NCBI RefSeq assembly: GCF_002706425.1
Contig: NZ_CP017713.1
Location: 2,666,001 to 2,730,000 of the forward strand
Length of the DNA stretch: 64,000 nucleotides
Origin: Loigolactobacillus coryniformis subsp. coryniformis KCTC 3167 = DSM 20001
Lineage (GTDB): Bacteria > Bacillota > Bacilli > Lactobacillales > Lactobacillaceae
Reading direction: 5' to 3'
A program made the translations under genes and the position numbers. Positions within the stretch are counted from its first letter, which is position 1. The number at the start of each line of letters is the position of its first letter. Shown here piece by piece: positions 25,808-33,627 of this stretch. Below the pieces are notes generated by a model that did not search any database, had not been told where the DNA came from, and worked only from the letters and a program-made list of their open reading frames with translations.

Positions 25808-26608
25808 CTATTCGGCATTTTCTTTAGCAATCGTGGCGTCGATTCCTTTGACTACCGCCGTCATTAGGCCAGCTTCTTCCATCGCTAATAAACCAGCCAC
25901 CGTTGTGCCACCAGGTGAAGAAACTTGATCGATCAAGCCCCACGGATTGGTACTGCTTTCCGCAACGTTAGCTGCACTACCTAGTACTGTCTGCGCCGCG
26001 ATCTTAGTTGCAATTTCTTTGTCTAAACCATACTTAACGCCTGCTCGCGCTAACGAATCAATAAATAAATAGGCGTACGCCGGAGCGCTACCAGCCACAG
26101 CGCTAAAAGTTGCAAAGTCCTTCTCTGCCAACGGAGTGGTATCACCTAAGGCTTGGAAAAGTTGTTCCACTTGAGCAAAATCAGCAGTAGGCGTAATTGG
26201 ACTAGTAACCAAAGCAGTCATTCCTTGCCTAATCGCCACGTTGACGTTTGGCATCGCCCGGACAATACTTAAGCCAGTGCTGTCTGAGTTTTCCTGTAAC
26301 TGTGCCAAAGAGATTCCACCTGCAACTGAAACCAAAATTGGCTCATGACTGGCCAATTCATCTTGTAGCGAAGCCACGATATCTAACGTTTGCGCCGCTG
26401 GTACCGCCAGAATCACAATATCTGCTTGTGTTACGATCGCAGCGTTGCTAGTTACGGCCGTCAAGCCATGCTCAGCGGCAAACGGCTGATAGCTCGTTTC
26501 ATGCGCACTATGCACTAAAATATCCGCCGTTGCCACGTATTTTTGCTTGCATAAACCGATCATGATCGCTTGGGCCATATGTCCGGCGCCGATAAAGCCA
26601 ATTTTCAT
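25808..26608 (-). CDS. proC: Pyrroline-5-carboxylate reductase
   Basis: The last step of proline synthesis, NAD(P)H-dependent, cytoplasmic. The 266-aa product starts MKIGFIGAGHMAQAIMIG (Rossmann motif), has IVRAMPNVNVAIRQGMTAL, and carries the ProC signature near QVSSPGGTTVAGLLAMEEAG. The ATG is preceded by GTAGG. It has its own promoter, and sits directly downstream of the integrated group II intron. Confidence 0.95.
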   Translation of the reverse strand: MKIGFIGAGHMAQAIMIGLCKQKYVATADILVHSAHETSYQPFAAEHGLTAVTSNAAIVTQADIVILAVPAAQTLDIVASLQDELASHEPILVSVAGGISLAQLQENSDSTGLSIVRAMPNVNVAIRQGMTALVTSPITPTADFAQVEQLFQALGDTTPLAEKDFATFSAVAGSAPAYAYLFIDSLARAGVKYGLDKEIATKIAAQTVLGSAANVAESSTNPWGLIDQVSSPGGTTVAGLLAMEEAGLMTAVVKGIDATIAKENAE

Positions 26609-26671
26609 TGTAAAACCTACTTTCGTTTAAATGCTAGATTTCAGCAGTTGCAGCCAACTCGCTTTAGTTTG

Positions 26672-26700
26672 AGCCTAGCGAAATTCCGCAGCGCTGTCAA
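26672..26700 (-). promoter_or_regulatory. proC promoter candidate
   Basis: A perfect -35 TTGACA (26695-26700) and a poor -10 TAGGCT (26672-26677) are 17 bp apart on the minus strand. Confidence 0.45.
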
Positions 26701-26715
26701 TGGTATTAACTATAT

Positions 26716-26757
26716 AAAAAGGAAGCCCAACAAAAAGCTGCCTTTGTTACGGCTTCC
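26716..26757 (-). terminator. Long terminator upstream of proC
   Basis: GGAAGCC (plus 26721-26727) pairs with GGCTTCC (26751-26757), with an inner AACAAA/TTTGTT helix. On the minus strand five T follow. It would end transcripts arriving from the tRNA and intron side. Confidence 0.75.
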
Positions 26758-26828
26758 CTACAATATTAAACAAGTGTGCCGCTGTATTGCTAGTCAATAT
26801 TCACACCATTACTGATAGTAATTAGGTA

Positions 26829-28735
26829 ATCGAGTAGGAGGTAATTGTAAGTTACCGTCCTCTCACACCACCGTACGTACGGTTCCGTATACGGCGGTTC
26901 AATAATTTAAGCACTCTGAATTTGCTGGAGCGTCTGACTCAAGTTAATGAGTCCACGACGTTCCAGCTCTTTGTTAGTTAGGGTACGGCACAGCGTTTTA
27001 CTATGCGCTGTCCGCCAGTACCCTTTACGCGTGTTAGCGGATAGCTTAGCTTCATCTTTCGTAAATCCTAATCCGCTCAAGTTGTTCTCTCTAGTTTTGG
27101 CTTTCTTCCATTGTTTCCAAATGTACTGGCGAATACGTGACCGCAGCCACGCATCTAATTCCGTGATGAACCGCTTCATTCTACCCAAGCTGTAATACTG
27201 CAACCAACCGCGCATCTTTTGACGAATCTCTGCCATTATTTGGTCTTCGGATACACCACGATTACGCTTAGTCAGCCGCCTCAATGCTTGTTTAACTCGC
27301 TGCTTCGCTGACCACACCGGATAGGGAAAAGCCCTGCCTTTAGTGTGGCCCAACGTAAAACCTAAGAACTTCATTCTGTTGGTGGCGACCACTTGTGTCT
27401 TTTCCTGATTGAGCGTGAGTTTTAACTCATGCTCGAGAAAACGAGTCACACTAGCGAGGACTCGTTGGCCCGCGCGTGGACTTTTAACAAAGATATTGCA
27501 GTCATCGGCGTAACGGACAAATTCATGACCGCGCCTAGCTAGTTCTTGGTCGAATTCGTTGAGATAAATATTCGCTAACAGTGGCGAGATCGGCCCGCCT
27601 TGCGGTGTGCCTTTCTCACTGCGTTCAAACAATTGCCCATTCATGGTGCCACTAGTCAGAAAACGGCGAATGAGCCGTAGTATCCAGCGGTCACTAATTC
27701 GCTGCTTGAGAAACTTCATAAGCATGTCATGATTAACCGTATCGAAGTAGGCCTTCAAATCCAGATCAACCACATAGTGATAACCCGCATTATCTAGCTG
27801 AACGACCTGTTGAACTGCGTCATGTGCACTGCGTTGGGGTCGAAAACCAAAACTATTGTTGGCGAAGATCTGTTCATATATCGGCGAAAGGACCTGGGCC
27901 ACGGCCTGCTGGACTAGCCGGTCGATCACGGTCGGAATGCCAAGCTTACGCGTTCCACCGTTGGGCTTTGGAATTGAGACTTGCTTGACTGGTGCCGGTT
28001 TATAAGTCCCATTGGCCAATTCTGCGAGTAATTCTTCGCGATGTACTTTCAGGTACGGTTTCAATTCATCAACGGTCATACCGTCAACTCCGGCCGCCCC
28101 TTTGTTCCTGACCACACGTTGATAAGCCAAATTCAGGTTGTTGCGGGCCAAAACTAATGCTTGAAACTGAGTGCCACTCATCTTTTCTCCTTCACCGGAG
28201 GCGATACTACGCGCCCCAGTTTGTCTTTGGTCTTCCAGACCTATCATCCGCTGGCGGTCAGCTTGTTCTGTTTTCTGCGATTTTCGCATCGTCTTCACTT
28301 CCAGTCGCAATATGAGTTATTATTGTTTGGTCCTTCATGGTTACCCACTACTATGACCTCGGCTGACTCCTGTACACTTAACCAGCCATTTCTGACTTGC
28401 TTTGAACTCATATTTCCTTGTCATTTGGGTATTCCCTAAGAAAATCAGGATTGTGTGTACAGGTCTCCCCGGGTAAGAACGTCAACTTTCGTACCATGTC
28501 ACCGTCAGCTTTACTGTCGTAACTTCGGGTAGTATCGGACTTCAGTGTGTTTGGCCACCTTATCCAGTTACTTCCGGCCTTATAGCTGCTTCTTGTTCAT
28601 CGGTGCAGTACTTTGCTCATCAGGCTTCCTTCAGTCTTCACCTCACGATAAAGGCCTTGCCTTTGGCTAGCGGTTCCGACTACTACGGCCCGCAGTGGAC
28701 TTTCACCACCTAGTTGACGCCCATGCCGGGCGCAC
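26829..28735 (-). mobile_element. Group IIC intron carrying a reverse transcriptase
   Basis: The 5' end is GTGCG at 28735-28731 (the GTGYG consensus). The 3' end shows the domain V/VI pattern on the minus strand: ACCGCCGTATACGG with GTACGTACGGTGG, then GAGAGGACGG...CCTCCTACTCGAT, so the 3' boundary is near 26829. Total is about 1.9 kb. The intron starts directly after the T run of the tRNA-Gln terminator, which is the typical target of bacterial class C introns. Its ORF lacks an endonuclease domain, also as in class C. The 3' boundary is uncertain by a few bases. Confidence 0.85.
26907..28289 (-). CDS. ltrA: Group II intron reverse transcriptase/maturase
   Basis: A 460-aa protein from the ATG at 28289 (GGAAG upstream). 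It has the RT fingers-palm blocks GAAGVDGMTVDEL, YKPAPVKQVSIPKPNGGTRK, GFRPQRSAHDA and the catalytic FVRYADD. The maturase X region follows (RGWLQYYSLG), and the C-terminus NTRKGYWRTAHSKTLCRTL is typical of group IIC enzymes, with no HNH endonuclease. It is intact, so the intron may be mobile. It acts in RNA splicing and in target-primed reverse transcription. Confidence 0.95.
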   Translation of the reverse strand: MRKSQKTEQADRQRMIGLEDQRQTGARSIASGEGEKMSGTQFQALVLARNNLNLAYQRVVRNKGAAGVDGMTVDELKPYLKVHREELLAELANGTYKPAPVKQVSIPKPNGGTRKLGIPTVIDRLVQQAVAQVLSPIYEQIFANNSFGFRPQRSAHDAVQQVVQLDNAGYHYVVDLDLKAYFDTVNHDMLMKFLKQRISDRWILRLIRRFLTSGTMNGQLFERSEKGTPQGGPISPLLANIYLNEFDQELARRGHEFVRYADDCNIFVKSPRAGQRVLASVTRFLEHELKLTLNQEKTQVVATNRMKFLGFTLGHTKGRAFPYPVWSAKQRVKQALRRLTKRNRGVSEDQIMAEIRQKMRGWLQYYSLGRMKRFITELDAWLRSRIRQYIWKQWKKAKTRENNLSGLGFTKDEAKLSANTRKGYWRTAHSKTLCRTLTNKELERRGLINLSQTLQQIQSA

Positions 28736-28736
28736 C

Positions 28737-28766
28737 AAAAAAAGCAACGACCTAATCAGTCGTTGC
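28737..28766 (-). terminator. Terminator of the tRNA-Tyr/tRNA-Gln unit and intron target
   Basis: GCAACGACT and AGTCGTTGC form a 9-bp stem (28744-28766) followed by seven T on the minus strand. The group II intron begins one base after the T run. Confidence 0.9.
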
Positions 28767-28776
28767 TTCCTAATTA

Positions 28777-28848
28777 CTGGGATAGCTGGATTCGAACCAG
28801 CGCATGACAGAGTCAAAGTCTGTTGCCTTACCGCTTGGCTATATCCCA
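28777..28848 (-). tRNA. tRNA-Gln (anticodon TTG)
   Basis: A cloverleaf on the minus strand: acceptor TGGGATA/TATCCCA, D arm with AGCCAAGCGGTAAGGC, anticodon loop CTTTGAC giving TTG, and T arm GGTTCGAATCC. CCA is not encoded directly after. Confidence 0.96.
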
Positions 28849-28853
28849 ATCAA

Positions 28854-28934
28854 TGGAGGAGAGTGGATTCGAACCACCGAACCCGAAGGAGCGGATTTAC
28901 AGTCCGCCGCGTTTAGCCACTTCGCTACTCCTCC
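28854..28934 (-). tRNA. tRNA-Tyr (anticodon GTA)
   Basis: On the minus strand acceptor GGAGGAG/CTCCTCC, anticodon stem-loop GGACTGTAAATCC with GTA, a long variable arm, and GGTTCGAATCC in the T arm. Length of 81 nt fits a class II tRNA-Tyr. Six bases separate it from tRNA-Gln. Confidence 0.96.
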
Positions 28935-29015
28935 ATGTGTTTTTCAACATTAAATATTTTATCTGAAATCGGCGGACATTGCAAGTCTTTTTTATAGGTT
29001 TAGCTGCAACGCCAA

Positions 29016-29843
29016 TTATTCCAGTACTAATGTCTGTAAGCACGCCTGCCATTCACTGATAAAATCCGTTCCAAATTTCCATTCGTAGTGACGTTTGGTG
29101 CCATAGCCCACTGGCCGACAAAAATAAGTGGTCCCAGCAATTTGCCGCGGTGGATATTTAAAATGCGTATGCCCAAATAACGCATAAGCAACATGATAAC
29201 GACTTAACAAAGCACCTAAACGTGGTGAGCCCATTAAAGCGTTAGCCATCTCCCAGTGCGGCTGGCGCGGGACATGACTGATATATGCGTCTTGCGGCAC
29301 AAAATGCGTCATATACAGTACTTGCTTGTGTTGCGCGGCGGCTTGTGCCAATTTAGCTGCTGTATCGCTTAAAACCAGCTCCATACGTTGCCGATCACTC
29401 AGCGGTTGTTCGATCACACCATCGATCCAGTAAGCCCGCTTCCACTGGGCAAAATCAGCCGCTGTTTTATCTGGTACTTGAGCAAATTGGTAATCATACC
29501 AGCCATTATTCCCGATCAAAACATAGTTGGTACCAGGAAAATCGATCATTTTTTGATGTACATAGTGCCCGTTGACCCCACTTTGTAAGGTAGCAAAATC
29601 AGCACCACGCACCATATCGTGATTACCGGCAATAAAAAACACACGACATTGTGGTGCCAAGCGCTTGGCCAATGCTTCGACGTAAGCGACACTTGCGGTA
29701 AAATCATTGAACAAATCGCCAGCAATCAAATAATCGGTGTAATGCTGCGCTAACAAATAAGCAGCCTGCTGGGTCAACAATTCGTTTGCATCAAGCTGGT
29801 TCACATCAAAATGATTATCACTGGTCATCGCAATTTTACGCAT
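29016..29843 (-). CDS. Calcineurin-like metallophosphoesterase
   Basis: A 275-aa protein with all five metal-binding blocks: MTSDNHFD (D-x-H), LIAGDLFND, FIAGNHDMV, LYMTHFVPQ and FGHTHFKYPP. The ATG at 29843 has GGGGTGAG 8 nt upstream and is preferred to a GTG at 29852. There is no signal peptide or membrane helix, so it is cytoplasmic. The substrate is unknown. It converges on the same terminator region that ends dtpT from the other side, and appears monocistronic. Confidence 0.88.
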   Translation of the reverse strand: MRKIAMTSDNHFDVNQLDANELLTQQAAYLLAQHYTDYLIAGDLFNDFTASVAYVEALAKRLAPQCRVFFIAGNHDMVRGADFATLQSGVNGHYVHQKMIDFPGTNYVLIGNNGWYDYQFAQVPDKTAADFAQWKRAYWIDGVIEQPLSDRQRMELVLSDTAAKLAQAAAQHKQVLYMTHFVPQDAYISHVPRQPHWEMANALMGSPRLGALLSRYHVAYALFGHTHFKYPPRQIAGTTYFCRPVGYGTKRHYEWKFGTDFISEWQACLQTLVLE

Positions 29844-29870
29844 CGCGCTCACCCCATAATTATAGAAAAT

Positions 29871-29905
29871 AAAAAAATGTGTCAGGCTAAGCCTAACACA
29901 TTTTT
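29871..29905. terminator. Terminator of dtpT, bidirectional in sequence
   Basis: ATGTGTCAGGCT pairs with AGCCTAACACAT, with A and T runs on both flanks. It lies about 50 bp after the dtpT stop and upstream of the metallophosphoesterase start. Confidence 0.85.
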
Positions 29906-29953
29906 ATGATTTTGTTCTCTAGAGTGTCTTAGAATTGATTTTACGGAAACGTG

Positions 29954-31414
29954 TTAATTAATACCTTCCATCAATCCCTTAATCTTCGGTACCATGAAGC
30001 CCAGTAAAATACCAAAGACCACGGTAATGATCCCAATGACTGCGAAATACATCATTTGGTTAGCTGGTGTATACAAGCGCACGATTTGGGCGTTGATCGC
30101 CTGGGCAGCAGCGTCACCTAAGAACCACATACTCATCATCTGCGACTGGAACGCTTTTGGCGCTAACTTAGTCGTTGCTGACAAGCCAACTGGTGAGATC
30201 AACATTTCACCAATTTCGACGATCGCCCAGCTGAGAACCAGCCATAAAGCGCTGACCCGTTGCTGACCGAACAAGGAAACAGGGATCAGCATAACCAAGA
30301 AGGAAGCACCGGCAAACAATAAGCCATAAGCAAACTTAGCGGGTGTTGATGGTTGATGTTTACCTAACTTGACCCAGAACCAAGCAAAGATTGGACCATA
30401 CAAGATAATAAATAACGGATTTAATGACTGGAACCAAGATGGTAACAAGTTGATAAAGCCAAGATTCAAGATCGTTTGATTTTTAGCAAATAAGGCTAAT
30501 ACAACAGAGCCTTGTTCTTCAATTGACCAGAATAAAACACTGGCAATGAACAATGGTACATAAGCCCAAACCCGTGAGCGTTCAACTTTAGTCGTTTTAC
30601 GACTAGAAAGCATCATTACGAAGTAACCAATTGGCAACAATACCCCCAAGATACTAAAGACCAAGATCACATTAGTAACATTAAGTTTGCCGGCAAAAGC
30701 CATCAAGCCAAAGACCACGATTGCAGCAACCACGATCGCGACAATTTTACGGATCAAGCCTGCTTTTTCATCTTCAGAAACAGGATCGCCGGGACGATTA
30801 CTAGATTCATTCAGGTTTTTACCGCCACGCCAGTATTGGATCAAACCGAAGAACATCCCGATAGCGGCTAAGGAGAAGCCGAGATGATAATTGACTTGCT
30901 GACCGATCGAACCAACGACGTATGGTGCTAAAAGCGAACCAGCGTTGATCCCCATAACGAAGATCGTAAAGCCAGAATCACGGCGCACATCGTCTTCGGT
31001 GTACAATGTACCAACCATTTCGGAAACGTTTGGCTTCAGTAAGCCTGTCCCTAAAACGATCAATGCAATGGAGCCGTACAACGCACCTTGACCAAATGGT
31101 AACGATAAGACAATATGTCCAATCATGATCAGTACGCCACCCCAGAAAACAGTCCGCCGACTGCCCAGTAGCCGATCGGCAATAAAGCCGCCAATCACAC
31201 TAGACATATAAACTAGCGAACCGTAGATCGACATGATCGAAGCACCAGTTGCTTCGTCAAAGCCTAAGCCACCGCGCTTAACTGTGTCGATCAAGTAGAA
31301 GACCAATAATGCCCGCATGCCGTAGTAACTGAAGCGTTCCCAGAACTCGGTAAAGAACAGCGTCATTAACCCACGCGGTTGGCCCAAGAAGGTTTTTTCC
31401 TCTTTGTTATTCAA
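29954..31414 (-). CDS. dtpT: POT-family di/tripeptide:H+ symporter
   Basis: A 486-aa transporter with about 14 hydrophobic segments. The N-terminal EFWERFSYYGMRALL carries the ExxERFxYY proton-coupling motif of POT transporters, and GINAGSLLAPYVVG and SIEEQGSVVLALF match other POT signatures. It imports short peptides at the plasma membrane. The start is a TTG at 31414 with AAAGGAAG upstream. A clear promoter lies about 170 bp upstream, leaving a long 5' leader. Confidence 0.95.
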   Translation of the reverse strand: MNNKEEKTFLGQPRGLMTLFFTEFWERFSYYGMRALLVFYLIDTVKRGGLGFDEATGASIMSIYGSLVYMSSVIGGFIADRLLGSRRTVFWGGVLIMIGHIVLSLPFGQGALYGSIALIVLGTGLLKPNVSEMVGTLYTEDDVRRDSGFTIFVMGINAGSLLAPYVVGSIGQQVNYHLGFSLAAIGMFFGLIQYWRGGKNLNESSNRPGDPVSEDEKAGLIRKIVAIVVAAIVVFGLMAFAGKLNVTNVILVFSILGVLLPIGYFVMMLSSRKTTKVERSRVWAYVPLFIASVLFWSIEEQGSVVLALFAKNQTILNLGFINLLPSWFQSLNPLFIILYGPIFAWFWVKLGKHQPSTPAKFAYGLLFAGASFLVMLIPVSLFGQQRVSALWLVLSWAIVEIGEMLISPVGLSATTKLAPKAFQSQMMSMWFLGDAAAQAINAQIVRLYTPANQMMYFAVIGIITVVFGILLGFMVPKIKGLMEGIN

Positions 31415-31587
31415 TTTTAACTTCCTTTCACCATTTACTTATTCTCACTAATTTCTAACAGCAAATACATAAAACTATAGTCACCCAACTAAATTGCTAT
31501 ATGTAACCTGTTGTCACATTAAAACCGCTGATAATTAAGTGCGAACTTCACATCCCTTTTAGAGCATAGAATTTTCACATAATGAAT

Positions 31588-31617
31588 ATTATAATGCAAA
31601 GTGACTAGCAGCGTCAA
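31588..31617 (-). promoter_or_regulatory. dtpT promoter
   Basis: -35 TTGACG (31612-31617) and -10 TATAAT (31588-31593) with an 18-bp spacer on the minus strand. The leader that follows contains the inverted repeat ATGTGAC/GTTACAT near 31500-31520, of unknown role. Confidence 0.7.
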
Positions 31618-31668
31618 TTAGTAACCGCTTTCCTCAGTATATCCACAGCAATTTATTGTATAAAAAAT

Positions 31669-31950
31669 AGGAGTTGTGACATAAGTCGCTTATGCCCAAC
31701 TCCTTCTTTGCACTTCCGAACACTATCGTTAAAACGTATGCCATAAGGCAACTTTTTCCGCTTGCCCTGTTTCAACTTGGCGGTTTTCGCCTTAATTGAA
31801 TGGACAACGTTCAGCACATTTAAGATTTTCGGTACGAAAATCAACCACTACGGTGGCGTAGTAGCTATGCTCGGCAAATAATTCACGTAGTGGATTATTG
31901 CCGATCTAGGCTAATGCTTAAAAGCTGGGCGCCTTATGTCACATTCTCCT
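31669..31950. repeat. MITE-like element with imperfect terminal inverted repeats
   Basis: The left end starts AGGAGTTGTGACATAAG and the complement of the right end starts AGGAGAATGTGACATAAG, giving terminal inverted repeats around a 282-bp body. The left arm itself folds as a hairpin (AGGAGTTG...CAACTCC, 31669-31704). The body shares 24 of 27 bases with the hairpin near 11271. A 63-codon frame inside it resembles nothing I know and is probably not a gene. Confidence 0.6.
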
Positions 31951-31955
31951 AACTT

Positions 31956-32597
31956 TTAATACCATTCAGGCTTATCACCATCGGTGTTTGGTTTATTTAA
32001 ACCAACCGAATGCCGAATTTCTTGACTAGGATCTTGTACTAATTTAGTGACAAACGCCGCGACACTTTTACGTGCGACTTCGGTACCTTTAAAGGACTCG
32101 CCTTTTTGGGTTGTTTCATAGTCGATCTCATCCTTGTTGGACAACCAAGCTGGCCGAATAATTGTGTAATCTAGATCAGAAGCTTCGATCACTTTAGCCG
32201 CTGCACTATACGTTTGCAAATAACCGCCATCTAACATCTGATGATTCCATTTGCCAAATTCACCGGGAACTTCATCATAAATACCCAATGTAGAAATCCA
32301 GATCAGTCGCTTAACGCCAGTCTGTTGCATCGCCGCCACAACTTTAGTCGCCTGCTCTTCAATATTAGCACCAGCTAAATTAGCATAGACAATATCTTGT
32401 CCGTGCATCGCCGCCACTAATTGTTCCGGCTTCGTCGTGTCACCATCGATCACCTTTTCGCGATTGCCAGCAACATTGCCGAGCCGTTCAGGACGCCGTA
32501 AATACAGTGTTAATTGCGCATCCGTTTCTGCTAAAAGCTGTTGTTCCGCTAAACGAGCGATTTTACCAGCGGCCCCAAGAATCAATACATTACTCAT
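31956..32597 (-). CDS. NAD(P)-binding atypical short-chain dehydrogenase
   Basis: A 213-aa Rossmann protein: VLILGAAGKIARLAEQQL at the N-terminus (GxxGxxA type), YANLAGANIEEQA, RLIWISTLGIYDE, and YTIIRPAWLSN. It resembles NmrA/YwnB-like NAD(P)H-binding proteins with no obvious catalytic Tyr-Lys pair. The ATG has AGGAAGG upstream. The repeat element ends 5 bp after its stop. Role unknown; redox sensing or quinone reduction are possibilities. Confidence 0.85.
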   Translation of the reverse strand: MSNVLILGAAGKIARLAEQQLLAETDAQLTLYLRRPERLGNVAGNREKVIDGDTTKPEQLVAAMHGQDIVYANLAGANIEEQATKVVAAMQQTGVKRLIWISTLGIYDEVPGEFGKWNHQMLDGGYLQTYSAAAKVIEASDLDYTIIRPAWLSNKDEIDYETTQKGESFKGTEVARKSVAAFVTKLVQDPSQEIRHSVGLNKPNTDGDKPEWY

Positions 32598-32685
32598 GAT
32601 ATCCTTCCTTCCATTCGTTTGCTCAAACTACATTTTAACTGTAATACTAATAATTACATTTCGCAACTGAAGCGAATGAAAAGCT

Positions 32686-33522
32686 TTATTTACGTTTAAA
32701 TCGTTGCCAGCCCAACTGCAGTTTACTACGTAAATGTTGTACCGCTAAATACTGTTGCCGTGTACGTTCCAACCGTTTATAGCGCTGCTGATTCTTTTTA
32801 TAGAATTCCTGATGAAAGTTTTCCGCTGGCCAAAACTTTTGCGCCTGCTCGATGGCCGTAACAATTGGCTTTTTATATTTGCCTGACGCCGCTAGCGCTT
32901 GCTTCGAGGCCATGGCAATTGCTTGCTGCTGTTGATCACGCACGAAAATCACCGGCCGATAATGACTGCCGCGATCATTCATTTGTCCCTGATCATCAGT
33001 GGGGTCGATCAGCTGCCAAAATAAATTGACTAGATCGGCGTACTTTACAATGCGCTGATCAAAAATAATTTCCACCGCCTCAACATGGCCGGTATATTGA
33101 CCAATCACCTGATCGTAGCTGGGATTTTCGGTGTGACCGCCAGTATAGCCCGAAATCACCGCGATGATCCCTGGTCGCGCATCAAACGGCTCAACCATAC
33201 ACCAAAAACAACCACCGGCGAAAATTGCCCGCGCTTCATACGGCTGGTCGGCCGCATAGTGGCGGGAAAGATCAAATTTGGCGGCCAATTCAGGCTCACC
33301 GGTAATTTTGTGATAAAAATCAGTCATATCGGGAGTCAGATTATCGCGTACCGCCAAAGGTCGTAAGCTAGCTTCCAACCGTGCCAACTCCGTATTAAAA
33401 GTAGCACCTGCAGCAACGGCTTTTTTCAGCTTAACTAGTTGCGCTCGCTCCCAGTCACGAGTTGCTGGGTTGAGGATCAAATTGTAAATGTCATTAAGTT
33501 GTGCTTCCTGCACCGGTGTCAT
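32686..33522 (-). CDS. msrA: Peptide methionine (S)-S-oxide reductase with N-terminal extension
   Basis: It repairs methionine-S-sulfoxide in proteins using thioredoxin. The catalytic motif [11 protein letters not shown] lies at about residue 104 (Cys105), and [18 protein letters not shown] and TGHVEAVEI follow. The first roughly 95 residues are an extension not needed for the core domain, of a type seen in several lactobacillar MsrA proteins. The ATG has AAGGTGG upstream. It is monocistronic, next to the end of the CRISPR array. Confidence 0.94.
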   Translation of the reverse strand: MTPVQEAQLNDIYNLILNPATRDWERAQLVKLKKAVAAGATFNTELARLEASLRPLAVRDNLTPDMTDFYHKITGEPELAAKFDLSRHYAADQPYEARAIFAGGCFWCMVEPFDARPGIIAVISGYTGGHTENPSYDQVIGQYTGHVEAVEIIFDQRIVKYADLVNLFWQLIDPTDDQGQMNDRGSHYRPVIFVRDQQQQAIAMASKQALAASGKYKKPIVTAIEQAQKFWPAENFHQEFYKKNQQRYKRLERTRQQYLAVQHLRSKLQLGWQRFKRK

Positions 33523-33596
33523 GACGCCACCACCTTGTCCGCAGATTTACCTGTATTATCGGTGATGTTGCGCGGAAATGCACTAAATTTGATTGT

Positions 33597-33627
33597 AAAA
33601 AATAGCGCCATCAATTAGGCGCTATTT
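33597..33627 (-). terminator. Terminator of the CRISPR array
   Basis: On the minus strand AAATAGCGCC pairs with GGCGCTATTT around an 8-nt loop and a T run follows. Its 5' arm overlaps the degenerate end of the last repeat. Confidence 0.88.

Noticed and set aside
28695-28916. Plus-strand 73-aa frame
   Set aside because: It overlaps the intron 5' end and both tRNA genes and is not a protein gene.
31653-31844. 63-aa protein gene
   Set aside because: It lies inside the inverted-repeat element, lacks a ribosome binding site and resembles no protein.
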